DNA of 64,000 nucleotides, taken from contig CM037835.1 of assembly GCA_021234535.1 (NCBI GenBank), forward strand, positions 2,356,001-2,420,000, written 5' to 3'. Positions 46,402 to 58,570 of this stretch are shown here, piece by piece. Position 1 is the first letter of the stretch. The number at the start of each line of letters is the position of its first letter. Made by a program: the position numbers and the translations under genes. A model generated the notes under the pieces. That model was given only the letters and a program-made list of their open reading frames with translations. It was not told the origin of the DNA and made no database searches. The stretch comes from Stichopus chloronotus (taxonomy: Eukaryota; Echinodermata; Holothuroidea; Aspidochirotida; Stichopodidae).

Positions 46402-46792
46402 GTAGGTACCTTCATATCGCCATGCAGCGATATGTAACTTCCTACCGAAAGAGGAATCACTCACGTGCGATGATTAATATTTCTCACGAAAGATTTGAGA
46501 ATAATATTCTATCACTATCCCTCTTAATGAAAGGATCATATTTAATTTTCTCTCCTCGCTCAAGTACAGTGTATCTTAAAAGGTGCACAAGACCAGGTAT
46601 CGAGGGCGTTTTTTTCTTTGCGGGTTTACTTTCAGTTTGATGGAAACTTTACAATCTGTCTGTACGTAGTGTCTCTGTTATATGTATTATGAAACCAAGA
46701 TTTCAAGATATTGTTCTTCTTAACCTGTTGTAGGGGACAAACGGAGGACATCAAAGTTATTGCGAAGAAAATAAAATGAAGAATTTAGCAAG

Positions 46793-46907
46793 ATCGAAAG
46801 AGAGGTAGAAGGGGATAAGAGAACTTCATCTGATTCGTCTCCATCTCCTCAATCAGCTTCAGATATCAAAGCCAGTTATCAACAGAAGTTTAACTTTCAG
46901 TGCGAAG
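46793..46907 (+). CDS. DCST1-like, coding exon 5 (left boundary uncertain)
   Basis: Open, phase 0 in and 1 out, ending at donor gtgagc. Encodes IEREVEGDKRTSSDSSPSPQ then SASDIKASYQQKFNFQCE, a charged, serine-rich segment likely to be extracellular or coiled. The acceptor chosen (ttagcaag) is weak; a site a few bases earlier would break the frame. This exon has the least family resemblance. Confidence 0.6.
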
Positions 46908-47399
46908 GTGAGCCTTATCATAGAACTAAACACAACTGTGCGAAAACTCTCCGTCAAACTTTTCTACATGCATTGCACAAATTAGGTCAGGAAATTGTTG
47001 TAATATTTCAATTCTAGAAATGAATATGTTAGTACGGAAAATTTCATCGAAAATTATTTTGTATATTCTATATGTGTGTCCTTGTTGGGGTGATGGTGAT
47101 TTTTAGATATTAATGGATTATAGGTTTTTTCATTTTCTTCGATTGTGGGGAAAGCCGTTGGCCTATCATTTGCAAATTAGGGAAACGGAGAGTCAAAAAC
47201 GTTGGAAAAAGGTTGGCAACCGATTTGCATCAGATGCAGTCCTTTTGTGACAATCTGCCATAAAGGCCTGTGTGCACTAGTAGGCAAAGAGTATGCATAC
47301 TAACATAATATTATGAAAGGACTTTTTGTCAAAATTAGAGGGAAATAGGGCGTTTGTTTAGAGAAAACATCCATATTTTTGAAAACAATGTTTGTGGAC

Positions 47400-47665
47400 G
47401 TAGAATGATAGATTATTCAAAAGAAGGCAGGACAGTAGTCTTCTTTTCAGGAAATAAGCTTCTGACAGATAGAAATTCAGTTATTTCTTACTCAACACTA
47501 ATTTGTTCACCCAAACTTTTCAAAATTCAAATGATGCATCTTCCACTACTCATCACATGCATGTTTTGAGGAGATGAAGCTTTGGTAGATTTTTATTGAT
47601 GACACTGAATGGTTTAACAATGATTACCGCCATTTTCTTTTGTATGTCACGTTGGTGTATTCTAA
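47400..47665. repeat. Dispersed repeat, family G copy 2
   Basis: Second copy of the element at 24905-25175, in DCST1-like intron 5 and in the same orientation on the plus strand. See that entry for shared words. Confidence 0.7.
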
Positions 47666-47789
47666 ACGCCCTATTGCCCTTCAATTGACATCACATGACG
47701 ATTTTTATTATCTATCCAGAATCAAGATTCAAGTGTTTTCTCCCGAAACGATTAAATATTATTTTATTCTTTTTCCTATCCTCCCACAG

Positions 47790-47933
47790 ACATGTTCTCG
47801 GTTGCTGTACAGAACTGCAAAGACGAACTGGCCAACATTCACGATCGCTGCTTCAATGTGATCAAGGTTCCAATAGCGAAGAACATCCTCTGTGCGCCAC
47901 TGACCGCAAATTTTGTCTGCAACATAATCACGT
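47790..47933 (+). CDS. DCST1-like, coding exon 6
   Basis: Acceptor cctcccacag; donor gttagt, chosen over the overlapping gtgtta because only it keeps the frame into exon 7. 144 nt, phase 1-1. Encodes DMFSVAVQNCKDELANIHDR, CFNVIKVPIAKNILCAPL, TANFVCNIIT. Four regularly placed cysteines (C.DE..., C...., C.P, VC) are those of the DC-STAMP family luminal domain. Confidence 0.85.
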
Positions 47934-48074
47934 GTTAGTTCCTATCTTTCGTTCTTCGTTCATTACAAAAATCAATTCTGAAGGGCCAGAAGACATATTC
48001 TATTCCCAGCTGAAGAAAAGTCTCTCTTCACGAAAATTCTCCTACACACTTTTGAACATGACTCTTTGACTCAC

Positions 48075-48490
48075 TGGCTGCTTTCACACACTGGATCGTG
48101 AATCAGACCCTGATCTGATCCCCCACTCGAGATCAACTTTGTAGTATGAGAGCAGTTGCACTCAAGATCGGATCGGGAGATGATGATCCACCCACGGGGA
48201 CAGATCAGATCCCGAGCGGGATCTGATTTCTGTAAGTGTATTGAGTACAGTACACTCTAAGTACATGTTGTTCGGTCTAAGGAGGATGCACAAAGGTGTT
48301 AGGGGTATGATAACCTACATCATCAGTTTCAGCAGACATCAATGGTTTCACTTCATGTGTGCAAATCGTTTACTCAGGGTCTGATTCATCGAGAAGGATC
48401 AGGTGTGAAAGCAAACCCCCTGATCTCGAGAGGGGGATCTGATTCACCGGTCGAGACCGGCATCTGGTGAGAAACCGGTCACGGTGTTCC
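48075..48490. repeat. Foldback-type element in DCST1-like intron 6
   Basis: ctttcacacactggatcg then tgaatcagaccctg (from 48079) pairs with cagggtctgattca then tcgagaaggatcaggtgtga (48375-48411). Further inverted pairs of gatctgat/atcagatc words fill the interior and the right side (gagggggatctgattcacc). It is probably a non-autonomous DNA element, with no coding part. Confidence 0.6.
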
Positions 48491-48679
48491 TCTGTCATAA
48501 TGAGACACAAACCTCACCCACCCTCTCCCTTCAACAGATCATTGTGACATTTAAATCAGATAAAGTAGAGACTTGGGTGTCCAAGTTTGTAACCTCAGAC
48601 AAGCAACTTTAAGCTTGGCTTCCTTACAGCTCTTACTCCAGGACAGACGCCGAGGGTAACCGGGGTTAAGGGGTTTACC

Positions 48680-48712
48680 CCCCCCCCCCACACACACACA
48701 CACACACACATA
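48680..48712. repeat. Compound microsatellite (C)n(CA)n
   Basis: A C run of about ten passes into (CA)n, the same layout as 1963-2010. Confidence 0.95.
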
Positions 48713-51437
48713 CACTCTAAAAAAATATTACAGAGCCCTCTTGACAAAAATGTCCTCCTTGACTGGATGATACATAACACGTGCAGGTAATAAGATATTT
48801 GAAAGTGCCCTCTTAAACAACCCTTCCCCCAACTGTAACACGGTATTGCCGGTCGTGCAGGCTCTAAATAGTAGGTCAGTAATCTTCAATTTGACAATAT
48901 GTCTGGGATGCCAAATCGTCATACCGTAGCTCTTCAATGAAGTATCGAAAATCTAACATTGAACAACCACAAAATGGTTGCTTCTTTGGTGCGACAACAC
49001 CGGCACATTTTAAAGTAAAAATGGATGACAAAAAGAGAGCACAAGATGTAGTTGTAGTAGTCAATGAGTTTGTGCGGTCTGTTATTTAAAGTAAGTTGTA
49101 CTGTGGTTATCTCGATGAGCATACAAAATCCCTACCTAATGTTATTCATTAGGCTCTAATAAAGATATCCTTTACCTGTACAGCGGTCTCACAAAATATT
49201 CACACATAACATTGTAGCCAAAAATAAAAAAGAAAAACATCTATCACACATGTCCTGAATAGCATAATATTAGTCTATGGCTTTCGGTCTTCCGTGACCT
49301 TAAGTAACGGAGGAATATGTTACGCTGCGTCAGCAGTTGATACCTTAAATTAAAGCTTTTCTTTACGTACCTAGTAACTTAAATATTATATACACTAAAC
49401 AATATCTACCTGCAGAAGGACACTAAAAAAGGGCATGCTGCGACAATGCCGTTATATCTAAAGTACTTTTAACCGAAATCACAGGCAATACTTTGTTCTC
49501 TACCAATGATCAGTAATTCGAACAGGCCATTCTTGACATTATTGTCAAACACAAAGAAGGCTATAGATAATCAGCCTGTCTCTCAAAATTTTGGAAACTC
49601 ACTGCATGCAATAACTGTGCTTTCGTCGCACGTAGCAGCAGTAGCAGAGATGTATATGTACTTGCAAAACCAAATACCAAGGACGAACAGAGTAACTGTA
49701 TTTTAATCACTTTGGTCCTTTTTCGATAACATAAAAGATAACCACTAGCACATATAGACATATCCTACTACAGTAACTTTTTCGCACAAGTGTATGAGCT
49801 GAGACATATTTATTGCGTTTCCGCTGCCTAACGTTCAAGCTTAATGGAAAACACAGTGTAGGCTATCACTGTTAGTTTCTATTCATGCCTTCAGATGAGT
49901 GACATTTGAATTTTGTCGTGTTTCAGACATATACCAAAGATTAAATTCCATTCATGGGAATCCGGTTTTTTATGTATTTAGCCTTTGTTTCTCTCTGTCC
50001 ACACACTTCAGAAAATTCCAGTTATGTGCCCTTTGAGGGACTTGACAATTTGAGAAGATTGAAATCTCGAAAAAAAATAATAAGTAAATGTTCTCGGTTT
50101 AGTGGTGAAAATATTAGCTCAATGCCATATTCTGCTTAGACTTTTATTGATTTTTATTTAACATCTATTTTGCAGTGGTACATTGCATCATGGGTAATCT
50201 ATGATGTCATAACTGAAACAAGCGCCTTTATATCCGCTGCATTTCTTCATAATCCTTACTGTCTTAAAAAATATTTCCTATAATTAAATGGATGTGTCCA
50301 TAATTTCCACATTTTAAGGTCAATCTACAATAGACCTAATTTCAAGTTTTCAATTGTGTTCAACTTCAAGGATAAATAAGCACTTCACTTACAAAGAAGT
50401 TGAAAGAACAGTCAAAGACCTATTTCAGCAAATTGCCAATATTACGTGACCGTAACTTATTGTAACCTTCGAGGCACTTGTTTCTTGGCCATCTTTCTTC
50501 AGTCAGCAATAATTTTGAGTTTCTGTGACAGGATATGAGCGCATGTTGAGTTTGAAGTGTCTGCATTAAATAAAAAACCGTTCTTTCATCCAAGGACGTC
50601 TTAAAGTGTCACTGGAATATTTGTTTAACTAAAATTGTGGATTTTGTGGATGATTTTGGATGATTTATCACAAAGTCGCTTAGCAAGACTTTTGGAAATT
50701 GCATGAACATGATATTCTCGACGTATACATTGGCATTTCGGAATCTTAAAATCGATAGAGCAACAGCAACAACAAAAGATAGACGGTGTCCAATCAAACT
50801 CTGTGGTAAGATCTGTTGAACATCCCCACTGATATGTGATGGTCAGCGATACGGTGGTACTTAAATGTTGTTATGACACTGATCACGTGAAATCGAAGTC
50901 AATGAAAGGTCAAGTTCACACACTTTTGGACACAGGGGGTGAAATAATTTCCACAATCGGTTTGCTTTACATTTCAAGTCAGTCAAGCATTTTCCTCCAG
51001 ATTTGATTGTTTTTGTCAGTTTTTATTTTATATATTCACAATTTCGAATAAATCCCTTTGCCACTGTATGCAGATTCAGTCTCCTTTATATGTATATAGC
51101 ATGGTACTTAATGTGAGTAAGAACCTCTTCACGGACAAGTAAACATGGTCAAGGACGTAGCACCGACTTTAAAGTAAGCAGTCTGCAATGTCTAGGTGAT
51201 TGCGATTTTTTTCCCCGCGATAAAAGCATATTCCGTGTACCAATGACTTCGTTCTACGGAAAGCCTGTGAATTGATATATTTCCTTCGTCACAGGAAAAA
51301 CGTGTCATAAAGTGAACGATTGGTAATTATATATGAGAATGTTTGCTATCAAACGTAATGCATATGAGGTATAAAATATTTAGCATTCTATGACATTCTC
51401 GTTAATGCATTTTATATTCCTCTGTTCCAATTTTCAG
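48713..51437. other. DCST1-like intron 6, right part; nothing recognised
   Basis: About 2.7 kb of AT-rich sequence. ORFs on both strands (48728-49122, 49506-49761, 49954-50139, 50609-50797) show no domains and no paired splice sites. Confidence 0.5.
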
Positions 51438-51559
51438 GGCTAGATAATGTGTGTGACTCGTCTAATGTTGATACCAAAAATCTCGGCAGGGAGTACCTGA
51501 AAGCAAAGCATTCACTGGGGAAGCTGGACGAAGAATTTCAAGCTAAGATGAAATGGAAG
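51438..51559 (+). CDS. DCST1-like, coding exon 7
   Basis: Acceptor ccaattttcag; donor gtatgg; 122 nt; phase 1 in, 0 out. Encodes LDNVCDSSNVDTKNLGREYL, KAKHSLGKLDEEFQAKMKWK, a cysteine followed by a charged, probably helical stretch before the next membrane segment. Confidence 0.8.
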
Positions 51560-52333
51560 GTATGGCACCAAATGTCACTGAAGCTTCTTTCTTTGAGGAA
51601 GTGATCGAAGTACCTTCACCGTCGAGCGTGACATTGTCTTTCAACTCTTACTCTTCTCTCAAATAGGAAACAAACGGCAATTGGCTCAAAATAGGATGTG
51701 AGCTGGGAATAATTAGAAATATTTGGACACTATGAATAATACATTTTTAAAAAGAAGAGAAAGAGAGAGGCCATAACATAAGTGAAGAAACAAAAATCGT
51801 ATGTATAAGTAGCATCAAAACAAAATTAAAGTCCAAAATTGTTTCCTTGGGCCATTGAACGATTTCAACCACTTACCACTTGGAACTGAGCGGGGGGTAC
51901 GGTGGAGGAAGGAAGTCACATGACTTACAAAATTCCATATAAAAATGTCGATTTGTATAATCGAGTCACAATTGTGACAATACCATTCATTTATTCATTC
52001 ATTGGTTCCTTCATTCACATTCATGCAGGCAAACATAACAGCATGTGTATGTAGTACATGCTGCAATGTAAATAGGACACTAGAAAAAAAAAACCAATTC
52101 AATCTGTATCACTGGTACCTAACAGGAAAGAAGAAAAAACAAGAAAGAAAAGCGAATGGGACACAAAAGCAATAAGGTAGACAAAAGGGAAAGAGTAGGA
52201 GCCAACTCAGGGTACATAAAGGGGAATTTCCGAATGTTAGACCACGGAGTTTTTGTTACAATTCCCTGGATGGACACACGCGATGGATAATTGCACCAGC
52301 AAGTATACATGCGGTGTGAAAGGGTATATTTCT

Positions 52334-52670
52334 GTTACAACCGCAAATGTAGAAAATCCCAGCAAATGTAGTATCGACCGTTACTGTAGCACTAACCACA
52401 CATATATGTAGTTAAGTCCCCGTTAAGGTAGAAAAATCAACAGCTTATGTAGTAAAAATAGCTCCCCGCAAATGTAGAAATACCCAAAGCCAATGCAGGT
52501 ATGGAAATCGCTCCCCGCAAATGTAGAACCACTGTTCGGTGGTTCTGCATTTGCCGGGAGCGATTTTTACTACATAAGCTGTTAATTTTTACTACATTAC
52601 CGGTTGAGTGTGCTACATTAGCGGTTGATATTGCATTTGCTGGGATTTTTCTACGTTTGCGGTTGCAACA
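52334..52670. repeat. Foldback element built of CCGCAAATGTAG words
   Basis: The left part begins gttacaaccgcaaatgtag and the right part ends ctacgtttgcggttgcaac. The arms are reverse complements around a centre at about 52536 (gaaccactgttcggtggttc). Inside, ccgcaaatgtag-like words recur roughly every 25-45 bp on the left arm and inverted on the right arm. The left arm is longer by one or two units. The ORFs at 52437-52724 and 52501-52737 are by-products of the symmetry. Confidence 0.85.
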
Positions 52671-53507
52671 ATTGCGAATATCTGTCTCTTCTTGTGCAGG
52701 ATACAGTGTTACTTGTAACGTCAATGGGAATAACTAATTCGTAATTACTAATTACCGGTATTTCGGTTGACTCTGATGGGCTATCGTAAAAGTATAACCC
52801 ATCTGGAATATCGCAAATAACGTTAAGAATCCAAAGTTTAATAGTGTGGATTATTACTTAGACTACGCGGAGTGAATTGCTATGTATTGTTATGTAACTG
52901 AGGACTTTAATGCGGTAACTTAGAAAAAAGTACTTTGATACAAATTAATGTTAATGAAACAATCACTTTGTTGTGGATATTTCTCACTTTTTTCCAAACA
53001 TTAGTTTGCTCTAACTCCATTTTTCACATTAGATTGTTTTACTTCATTCTTTGTCAATCCACCGTTTCTTTTGTCCCGTTAGCTTCCCACTGCAGCATTT
53101 GTGTACTGTCGTCTGGTTGTGACATGGAAGTGTTGTACAGTCTTTCATGGCAGTACTGTCTTCCTGTAAGACAAATAAAATTTCTCTCCCAGCTTTTAGC
53201 CTCTACCCCTCCCCCTAGCGAGGCCACAGACGACGCTGAATACGAAAATAAAAAGTCTTATACATAAATCGAAAATGGTAAAAGCTTTCATGGTTTTTTC
53301 TGTGAATCTTTCGGTTATTAAAATTGAAGATATACTTTTTGCTCATAGGCTAAAATGAATTGGAAATGTGTCATCGTTAACTTAATCTGCTGCCCTCACT
53401 TCTCCTTTCATCCCATACTCGGGTCCCTATATCTATAAACTCCGATATCACATACGGTAATAAAGATCCATGGCACTGGGGCCAATTAGTGAATGTTGTA
53501 GCTTGTA

Positions 53508-53760
53508 AGGGTCCCGGGTGGTGACATGAACTCCCTCCACTTGTCATAGAATAATCGCGGGCCCCTGATCATAGCGTAACTGTGTACCCCTGGTCATAGA
53601 ATGACTGAAAGCCACTGGTTACAGAATAATCTGAGCAACTGTTCATGACAGTTGGTCCATGGTCATGGAATGACCTTGGGCCCCTGGTGAGAGAATGACT
53701 CTGGATAATTTCTCATAGAATGACTGTGGCCCCTGGTGGTAGAATGACTGTGGTTCCCAA
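53508..53760. repeat. Degenerate minisatellite, unit about 23-33 bp
   Basis: About eight imperfect units around catagaatgactgtggcccc-type words, for example cccctggtcatagaatgact and gcccctggtggtagaatgac. Confidence 0.8.
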
Positions 53761-53991
53761 AAAGTAACCTGTATAGCAAACTTACTGCTTTATTAGTATC
53801 AGAGAAGTATGGGTCCTTCACTTCAGGTTAATATGACGCATTTTAAACTGTACTGGGTTAGTAAAAAAAATGAACAGTATTACTTGTCACCTATCTCGAA
53901 ATATTTAGCAGACATTTGGTGAAGAAAATCAAAGATGTTTATCTGGCATTTTTTTGTTTGTTTCATGTTTACTTATCAACGACGTCCTTAG

Positions 53992-54152
53992 CTGGAGAAA
54001 CCCGAGGTGCCACCAATTTACAAGAGCGTATCTGTCTCTAAGATTCAAGGAACCATTAAACATGAAATTTCGAAAAAGAAAGTCTGGTTCGAAGTGGCAT
54101 ATAAGCTGATATCTATTCTGTTGTCTTTTACATTCCTCCTGATCTTACTGAG
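53992..54152 (+). CDS. DCST1-like, coding exon 8 (membrane segment)
   Basis: Acceptor gacgtccttag; donor gtaaga; 161 nt; phase 0 in, 2 out. Encodes LEKPEVPPIYKSVSVSKIQG, TIKHEISKKKVWFEVAYK, then the membrane helix LISILLSFTFLLILLR. Confidence 0.85.
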
Positions 54153-54554
54153 GTAAGAATATAAGCCACAGTGACCTTGAAGATTGGCCGGGACGTACCA
54201 TACCGTGTAAGAATAGATGTATGAATTTTTTAAATTTATCACTGGCAAAACCAGCCTGCAGGATTTCGCCTATTTGATTGCATGTTTTGAGTGGCCCAAT
54301 CCACTGTTTGCAATTACCTGCAAATATTAGAACTAGTAAAATTAAATAAAGTTATTTGAGTTATCAACAAAGTTGGTAATTTTGTTTTAAAGTAATTTAA
54401 AGAATTAATTAATTAATAATTTTAATAATTTAATTAATTAATTTAATTTAGAAGATGTGCAATAGATTTTGGTCACAGATTTTTTTTTTTACTCGACTTG
54501 TACATAGAAGCAATCGCGTGCGATGAGATCTTTTAGCTGGTTATCACTAAGTCA

Positions 54555-54840
54555 TGTTGAAATTTATGAAGTTGACATACATTGCTACAATGTGCATTGC
54601 ATCGAGATGAAATATTCTGAAATACATTGCAGATTGTATTGCACTGAGTTGAGCTATTCTGACATACATTGCTACATTATGAATTGCACTGAATTGAGGT
54701 ATTCTGACATACATTGCTTTGTCATGGGTTATTTTGACATACATTGTTACATTGTGTGCTGCAGCGTGATCAGGTACTCCGATCATACATTGCTACTTAA
54801 TGTATTACATTGTAATGAGGTATTCTGATACATTGCCGCA
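54555..54840. repeat. Tandem repeat, unit about 45 bp, about seven copies
   Basis: gacatacattgctac-type words recur at about 54573, 54619, 54661, 54705, 54735, 54781 and 54827, joined by tattctga and attgca(ctgaattgag). The Cys/His/Tyr-rich ORF at 54523-54828 only reflects the repeat. Confidence 0.85.
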
Positions 54841-55306
54841 CTAATTTTAAGTTAACAAAGATCTCAAACTATCATGTTAGAGATCTCATAGTTATTCCAG
54901 TTTTGCAGCCCCCCCCCTCCCCCTCCCTCCTCAATCTCTCTTATTTCTAATTCATAGTGTATGTCAAGAGATATTTCATCAAATTTGTGTAATTGTATAA
55001 CAATACCTTGGGTTAATTTCATAGAAGTGAGAAAATGCACACATGGTTTTATATGCCCAGTAACTTTGTCTTCATCAATTGGTTGATTTTGAGGGTAAGC
55101 CAGCAACTTCTATGCATTATGTTTACAATATGATTTGCTAAAAAAGCAGTACTACCTGCGACCCCAGTCTAATTGTCATACCTCATATCCCCTTCCTGCT
55201 TGGCTCACTTGTTCCCAAGATCTTCCCGTTTAATCCCCTTTGACTGTCTTTAGACCTTAATAGGAGAACTAAAAGTGGTTAACCTTATTTCTTCATTTTG
55301 TTTCAG

Positions 55307-55406
55307 TGCTAACAACTATAACAGTGACTACTTGACTAACCTCAGCTTCGACAATGTTTATATGACTGACTACTTTCGAAGAATAGATAATCGAAGAAAA
55401 GCTAAA
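55307..55406 (+). CDS. DCST1-like, coding exon 9 (FDNVYxTxxFxxID motif)
   Basis: Acceptor cattttgtttcag; donor gtaggt; 100 nt; phase 2 in, 0 out. Encodes ANNYNSDYLTNLSFDNVY, MTDYFRRIDNRRKAK. The DN(V/I)Y...YF..ID.RRK stretch is strongly characteristic of DCST1 and favours DCST1 over DCST2. Confidence 0.92.
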
Positions 55407-55474
55407 GTAGGTTTGCTACTTGTTTATGTCGTATTTCTTTTTCCATATTACACGATGCATATAGTTTAACTAAT

Positions 55475-55567
55475 TTAACTCGAATGGAATTAACGGCGTG
55501 ATGCATTTACCTATAATAAAATAAATGGCGGTAAAATGCATCATAACCTTAATTCCATTCGAGTTAA
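55475..55567. repeat. Short palindromic MITE-like element
   Basis: ttaactcgaatggaattaa (55475-55493) is exactly inverted at 55549-55567, and the inner words gatgcatttacc and ggtaaaatgcatc are also inverted, leaving a loop of about 15-20 bp. It lies about 70 bp after a coding exon. Confidence 0.85.
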
Positions 55568-55849
55568 GCCTTTAAAAAAAGATTACTGAAAACGGTTTCT
55601 TAACATGTTTGTGTTAAAATTGTACCACTAGAAGAGTTTGTTTTAAGCAAATCGGGGTGATGGTAGCAATTAGCATATCGAGTAAGTACAGTTAATGACT
55701 AAGTACAATTATTGTGCCCTGCAGACTAACAACTAGTCGAGTGTTTTCAATGGACTGAAAAAGATATATATGAGATTAATAGGACATATTGCAGGTATGA
55801 TTGTGATAAATTCCTCGATTCAGATCAGGGAAGTGATTATAACCAAGTA

Positions 55850-56170
55850 TGTCAGCTGTGATGTGGTGTGGGGAGCCATGATGTAATGTGATGTTACATG
55901 CAATATGTTGCACAGTGATGTTGTTTGATGTATTGAAACGTAAATCTTAAATTGATCTTGTGGTGTTGAGTTGTGTGTTAAGTGTAGTACGGTGTAAGGT
56001 GACATGCTGTGCAGTGATGTAATGTGAAGTGTAGCTGTGTCGGTGCACTAGCTCGTGACATTAGAGTGTGTGGTGTTGCTATGGTTTCAATCGACGTAAT
56101 GGGATGTCACGTGGTGTTCAGTGTTGTTGTTATGTGATATTTGAAACCATTACGTTATATGGTGTTTCGC
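55850..56170. repeat. TG-rich degenerate low-complexity tract
   Basis: Recurring gtgatgt, gtgatgtaatgtgatg and tgtggtgtt words without a clear period. Confidence 0.55.
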
Positions 56171-56354
56171 GATAAAAGTTTTAATATCATGTGTAGCCTA
56201 TACCAATGTAAATGCATGCTATTCACATAATACATATTTTACTGTACTATGTACTCATGTGGTCATGTAAAAATAATCAATTGTGATACGATTGAACATT
56301 AATTTTGCTTTATGCCTCCTTTGTGTGCATGTGTGTGCTTTGTTTTTCTTTCAG

Positions 56355-56450
56355 GGTCAGAAGTCATTACTACCTCTGAAAAAGATGGAGAAGAAAGATC
56401 TTATAGAGCCGATGGTTTGGTCTTTACGAACAGAAGAAAGGCAAAAACTG
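56355..56450 (+). CDS. DCST1-like, coding exon 10
   Basis: Acceptor ttttctttcag; donor gtgaga; 96 nt; phase 0-0. Encodes GQKSLLPLKKMEKKDLIEPM, VWSLRTEERQKL. The (S/T)LLPL(K/R)K.E.K..I.P pattern continues directly from exon 9 as in DCST1. Confidence 0.9.
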
Positions 56451-56829
56451 GTGAGACTGAGACTTTTGGGGTGCACCTCTAGGAAAATACTGAAAAAAAC
56501 CACAGTGCTATATGATATTGCCGTGGTTCCCTCTGTCGCAGTAAAACAGACTGTAGACCTACGAAATTAGAGACTTCATAAACTGAGTGTGATAAACAAA
56601 CAGTGCCAATAAACCACATCCAATGCTGCATCTCAACACACATTGCATCATATCCTGAATAAATATGTAACTCATGAATTTAACAAACCAGGAAGAAACA
56701 CATGTACCGGTTTGAGTGAGCGTGTGTATAATGGGAACCATAAATGAAATCGTCACCATAAGTGTTATAATGTGACCCCACCATAATTGAAATAAGTTTA
56801 ACAATAGATGCAATAAATTCTAAGAACAT

Positions 56830-58570
56830 AGGCCAATACCCCATCCTTGCTTTAAACACGGCCGTATAAACCGGCTGAGGGAGAGTCCTGGACACGATCT
56901 AATGTGGGACCTCCGATTATAACGCTCCACAAGATCAGCATCGGAGAAAGTCATTTTTTTATTTTTATAATTTTTTTTTAAATTAAGAAAAATAAAGTAA
57001 AACATGGCAAAATCATGAAGATACAAAAAGTAAAAAGGAAAACAAATGACAAAATAAAACAATTTTACTGTTACCTTCAGTAAAAGTATAAAGTTTCTGA
57101 AAAGGGGAGCTTTCCTGATGGGTGGCGGTAGATAGTTCCATCGTTTGGCCCCGGTGTGTGAAAATCGTTTCTTATGTATTTCAGTTTCACCTCTGAAAGG
57201 TATAGAGGGCATCCTTCGATGAGGACCCCAAGCCATGGTTGTGAATGGAGTCGTATGCAAAAACATTTCTTTCATATGACTAGTAGTAAGGCCATGAAGT
57301 GATTTATACACCATTTGAGCACGTTTTTCTTTTATACGTTCCTCAAATGTTTTCCATCCCAATGTATTAAATACGTCAGAAGATCTTTCGTTGTACGTTG
57401 CGTCTAATAGTACTCTCACAGCACTTTGAAATAACCTCTTTATTCCGTCGATATTTTTTCGGGAGCACGTGCACCATACCAGGCTACAGTATTCAAGTAT
57501 TGACATTACATAACGGCCATTGACATATAAAATCCTCTTGGGAATGTCAATGTACTGTTTGACACGTGTTCACATAGCTTTTCTCGAGCTAACGTTGTTG
57601 CAAAGACAGTCAACTTGATAATGCCACTTTAACTTTGAGTCAACTCTTACCCCTGGTAGTTTTTCCCTCTGAGAATTTTCCAGTCTACTGCCATTCATGC
57701 ACACATTTAATACATTATCAGGTAGATTGTGTTCAGTATGTCCCGTGTGCATATAACCATATATTTTTTTCTCATATTTAATTGTCCTTTTGTTGTATTT
57801 ACACCATTACTTGTATTATTAGAATCCATAGTAAGTTTGCGGGAGATTTGGTCAACGCTTTAACCATATACATGGAACAGTTGTGTCGTTGGCATACATG
57901 TCAGCAGAGCAGTAGGATAAACTTAAGTCAAGATCATTAATATAGATAAGAAACAGCAGAGAATCAAGAGTGAAACCCTGAGGTACACCAGTGATAACTG
58001 GTTTAAGAAATGAACACGATTCATTAACAAATACACATTGTTGCCTGCCTGTTAAGTAGGATTCAAACCAACCATGACTTGATGGGGAAGACTTGAACAT
58101 ATGAATTTATTGTAGGAAAATGTTATGGTCTACGAAGTCAAATGTCTTCAAGTTCCCTTCATCTATTACTTTCATCCAACTTTCCGTAACCTTGAACAGG
58201 GCCGTTTCGCAGGAATGAGTTGCGCGAAAGACTGATTGAGCTGCTTTCGACAGTTTATGCGTCTCTAAGTATTCGTAGAGTGCTTTATGTACGTGTTTCT
58301 CTAGTATTTTGTATGCTACTGCAAGAACAGATTTAGGACGATAGTTATTCAACCCGAGTCTGGATCCACTTTTTAAGATGGTTCTCACTTTAGCTAGTTT
58401 CCATTCAGATGGGAACACATTATTTCGTATGAAATGGGTGAGGCTTTTCGCAATATAGGGAGCGCGTATATTTAGGATATACGAACTAATTTCATCTAGA
58501 TCCGTCGCTTTCGTAATGCCAACTTTGTTCAGGCATTTAAAAGCGAAGATCTCAAAAGGAGGGCTCAAAA
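56830..58570 (-). pseudogene. CR1/Jockey-type non-LTR retrotransposon ORF2, 5'-truncated and frame-broken
   Basis: On the minus strand from 58568: KATDLDEISSYILN, LNNYRPKSVLAVAYKILEKH (reverse transcriptase fingers, usually NYRPISVL), AAQSVFRATHSCETALFK, FDFVDHNI (motif A region), WFESYLTGRQQCVFVNESCS, VITGVPQGFTLDSLLFLIYI (motif B with GVPQG), YANDTT (motif C, usually FADDT, so the catalytic YADD-type box is damaged), then KLPGVRVDSKLKW, SILEYCSLVWCTCSRKNID and the usual C-terminal AKRWNYLPPPIRKA. Several frameshifts separate these pieces. The endonuclease and 5' end are missing. It lies antisense in an intron and is inactive. Confidence 0.88.

Larger units (their letters stand above)
51560..53991 (+). 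other. DCST1-like intron 7
   Basis: Holds the foldback element at 52334-52670 and the minisatellite at 53508-53760. ORFs at 52119-52310 and 52935-53267 are unsupported. Confidence 0.6.

Noticed and set aside
52437..52737. Overlapping ORFs of 95 and 78 codons on opposite strands
   Set aside because: Both lie in a foldback element, where symmetry makes open frames on both strands likely.
54523..54828. Cys/His/Tyr-rich 101-residue repeat protein, which could look like a zinc-binding array
   Set aside because: The peptide period follows a 45-bp DNA tandem repeat with variable unit length; there is no start context or splice evidence.
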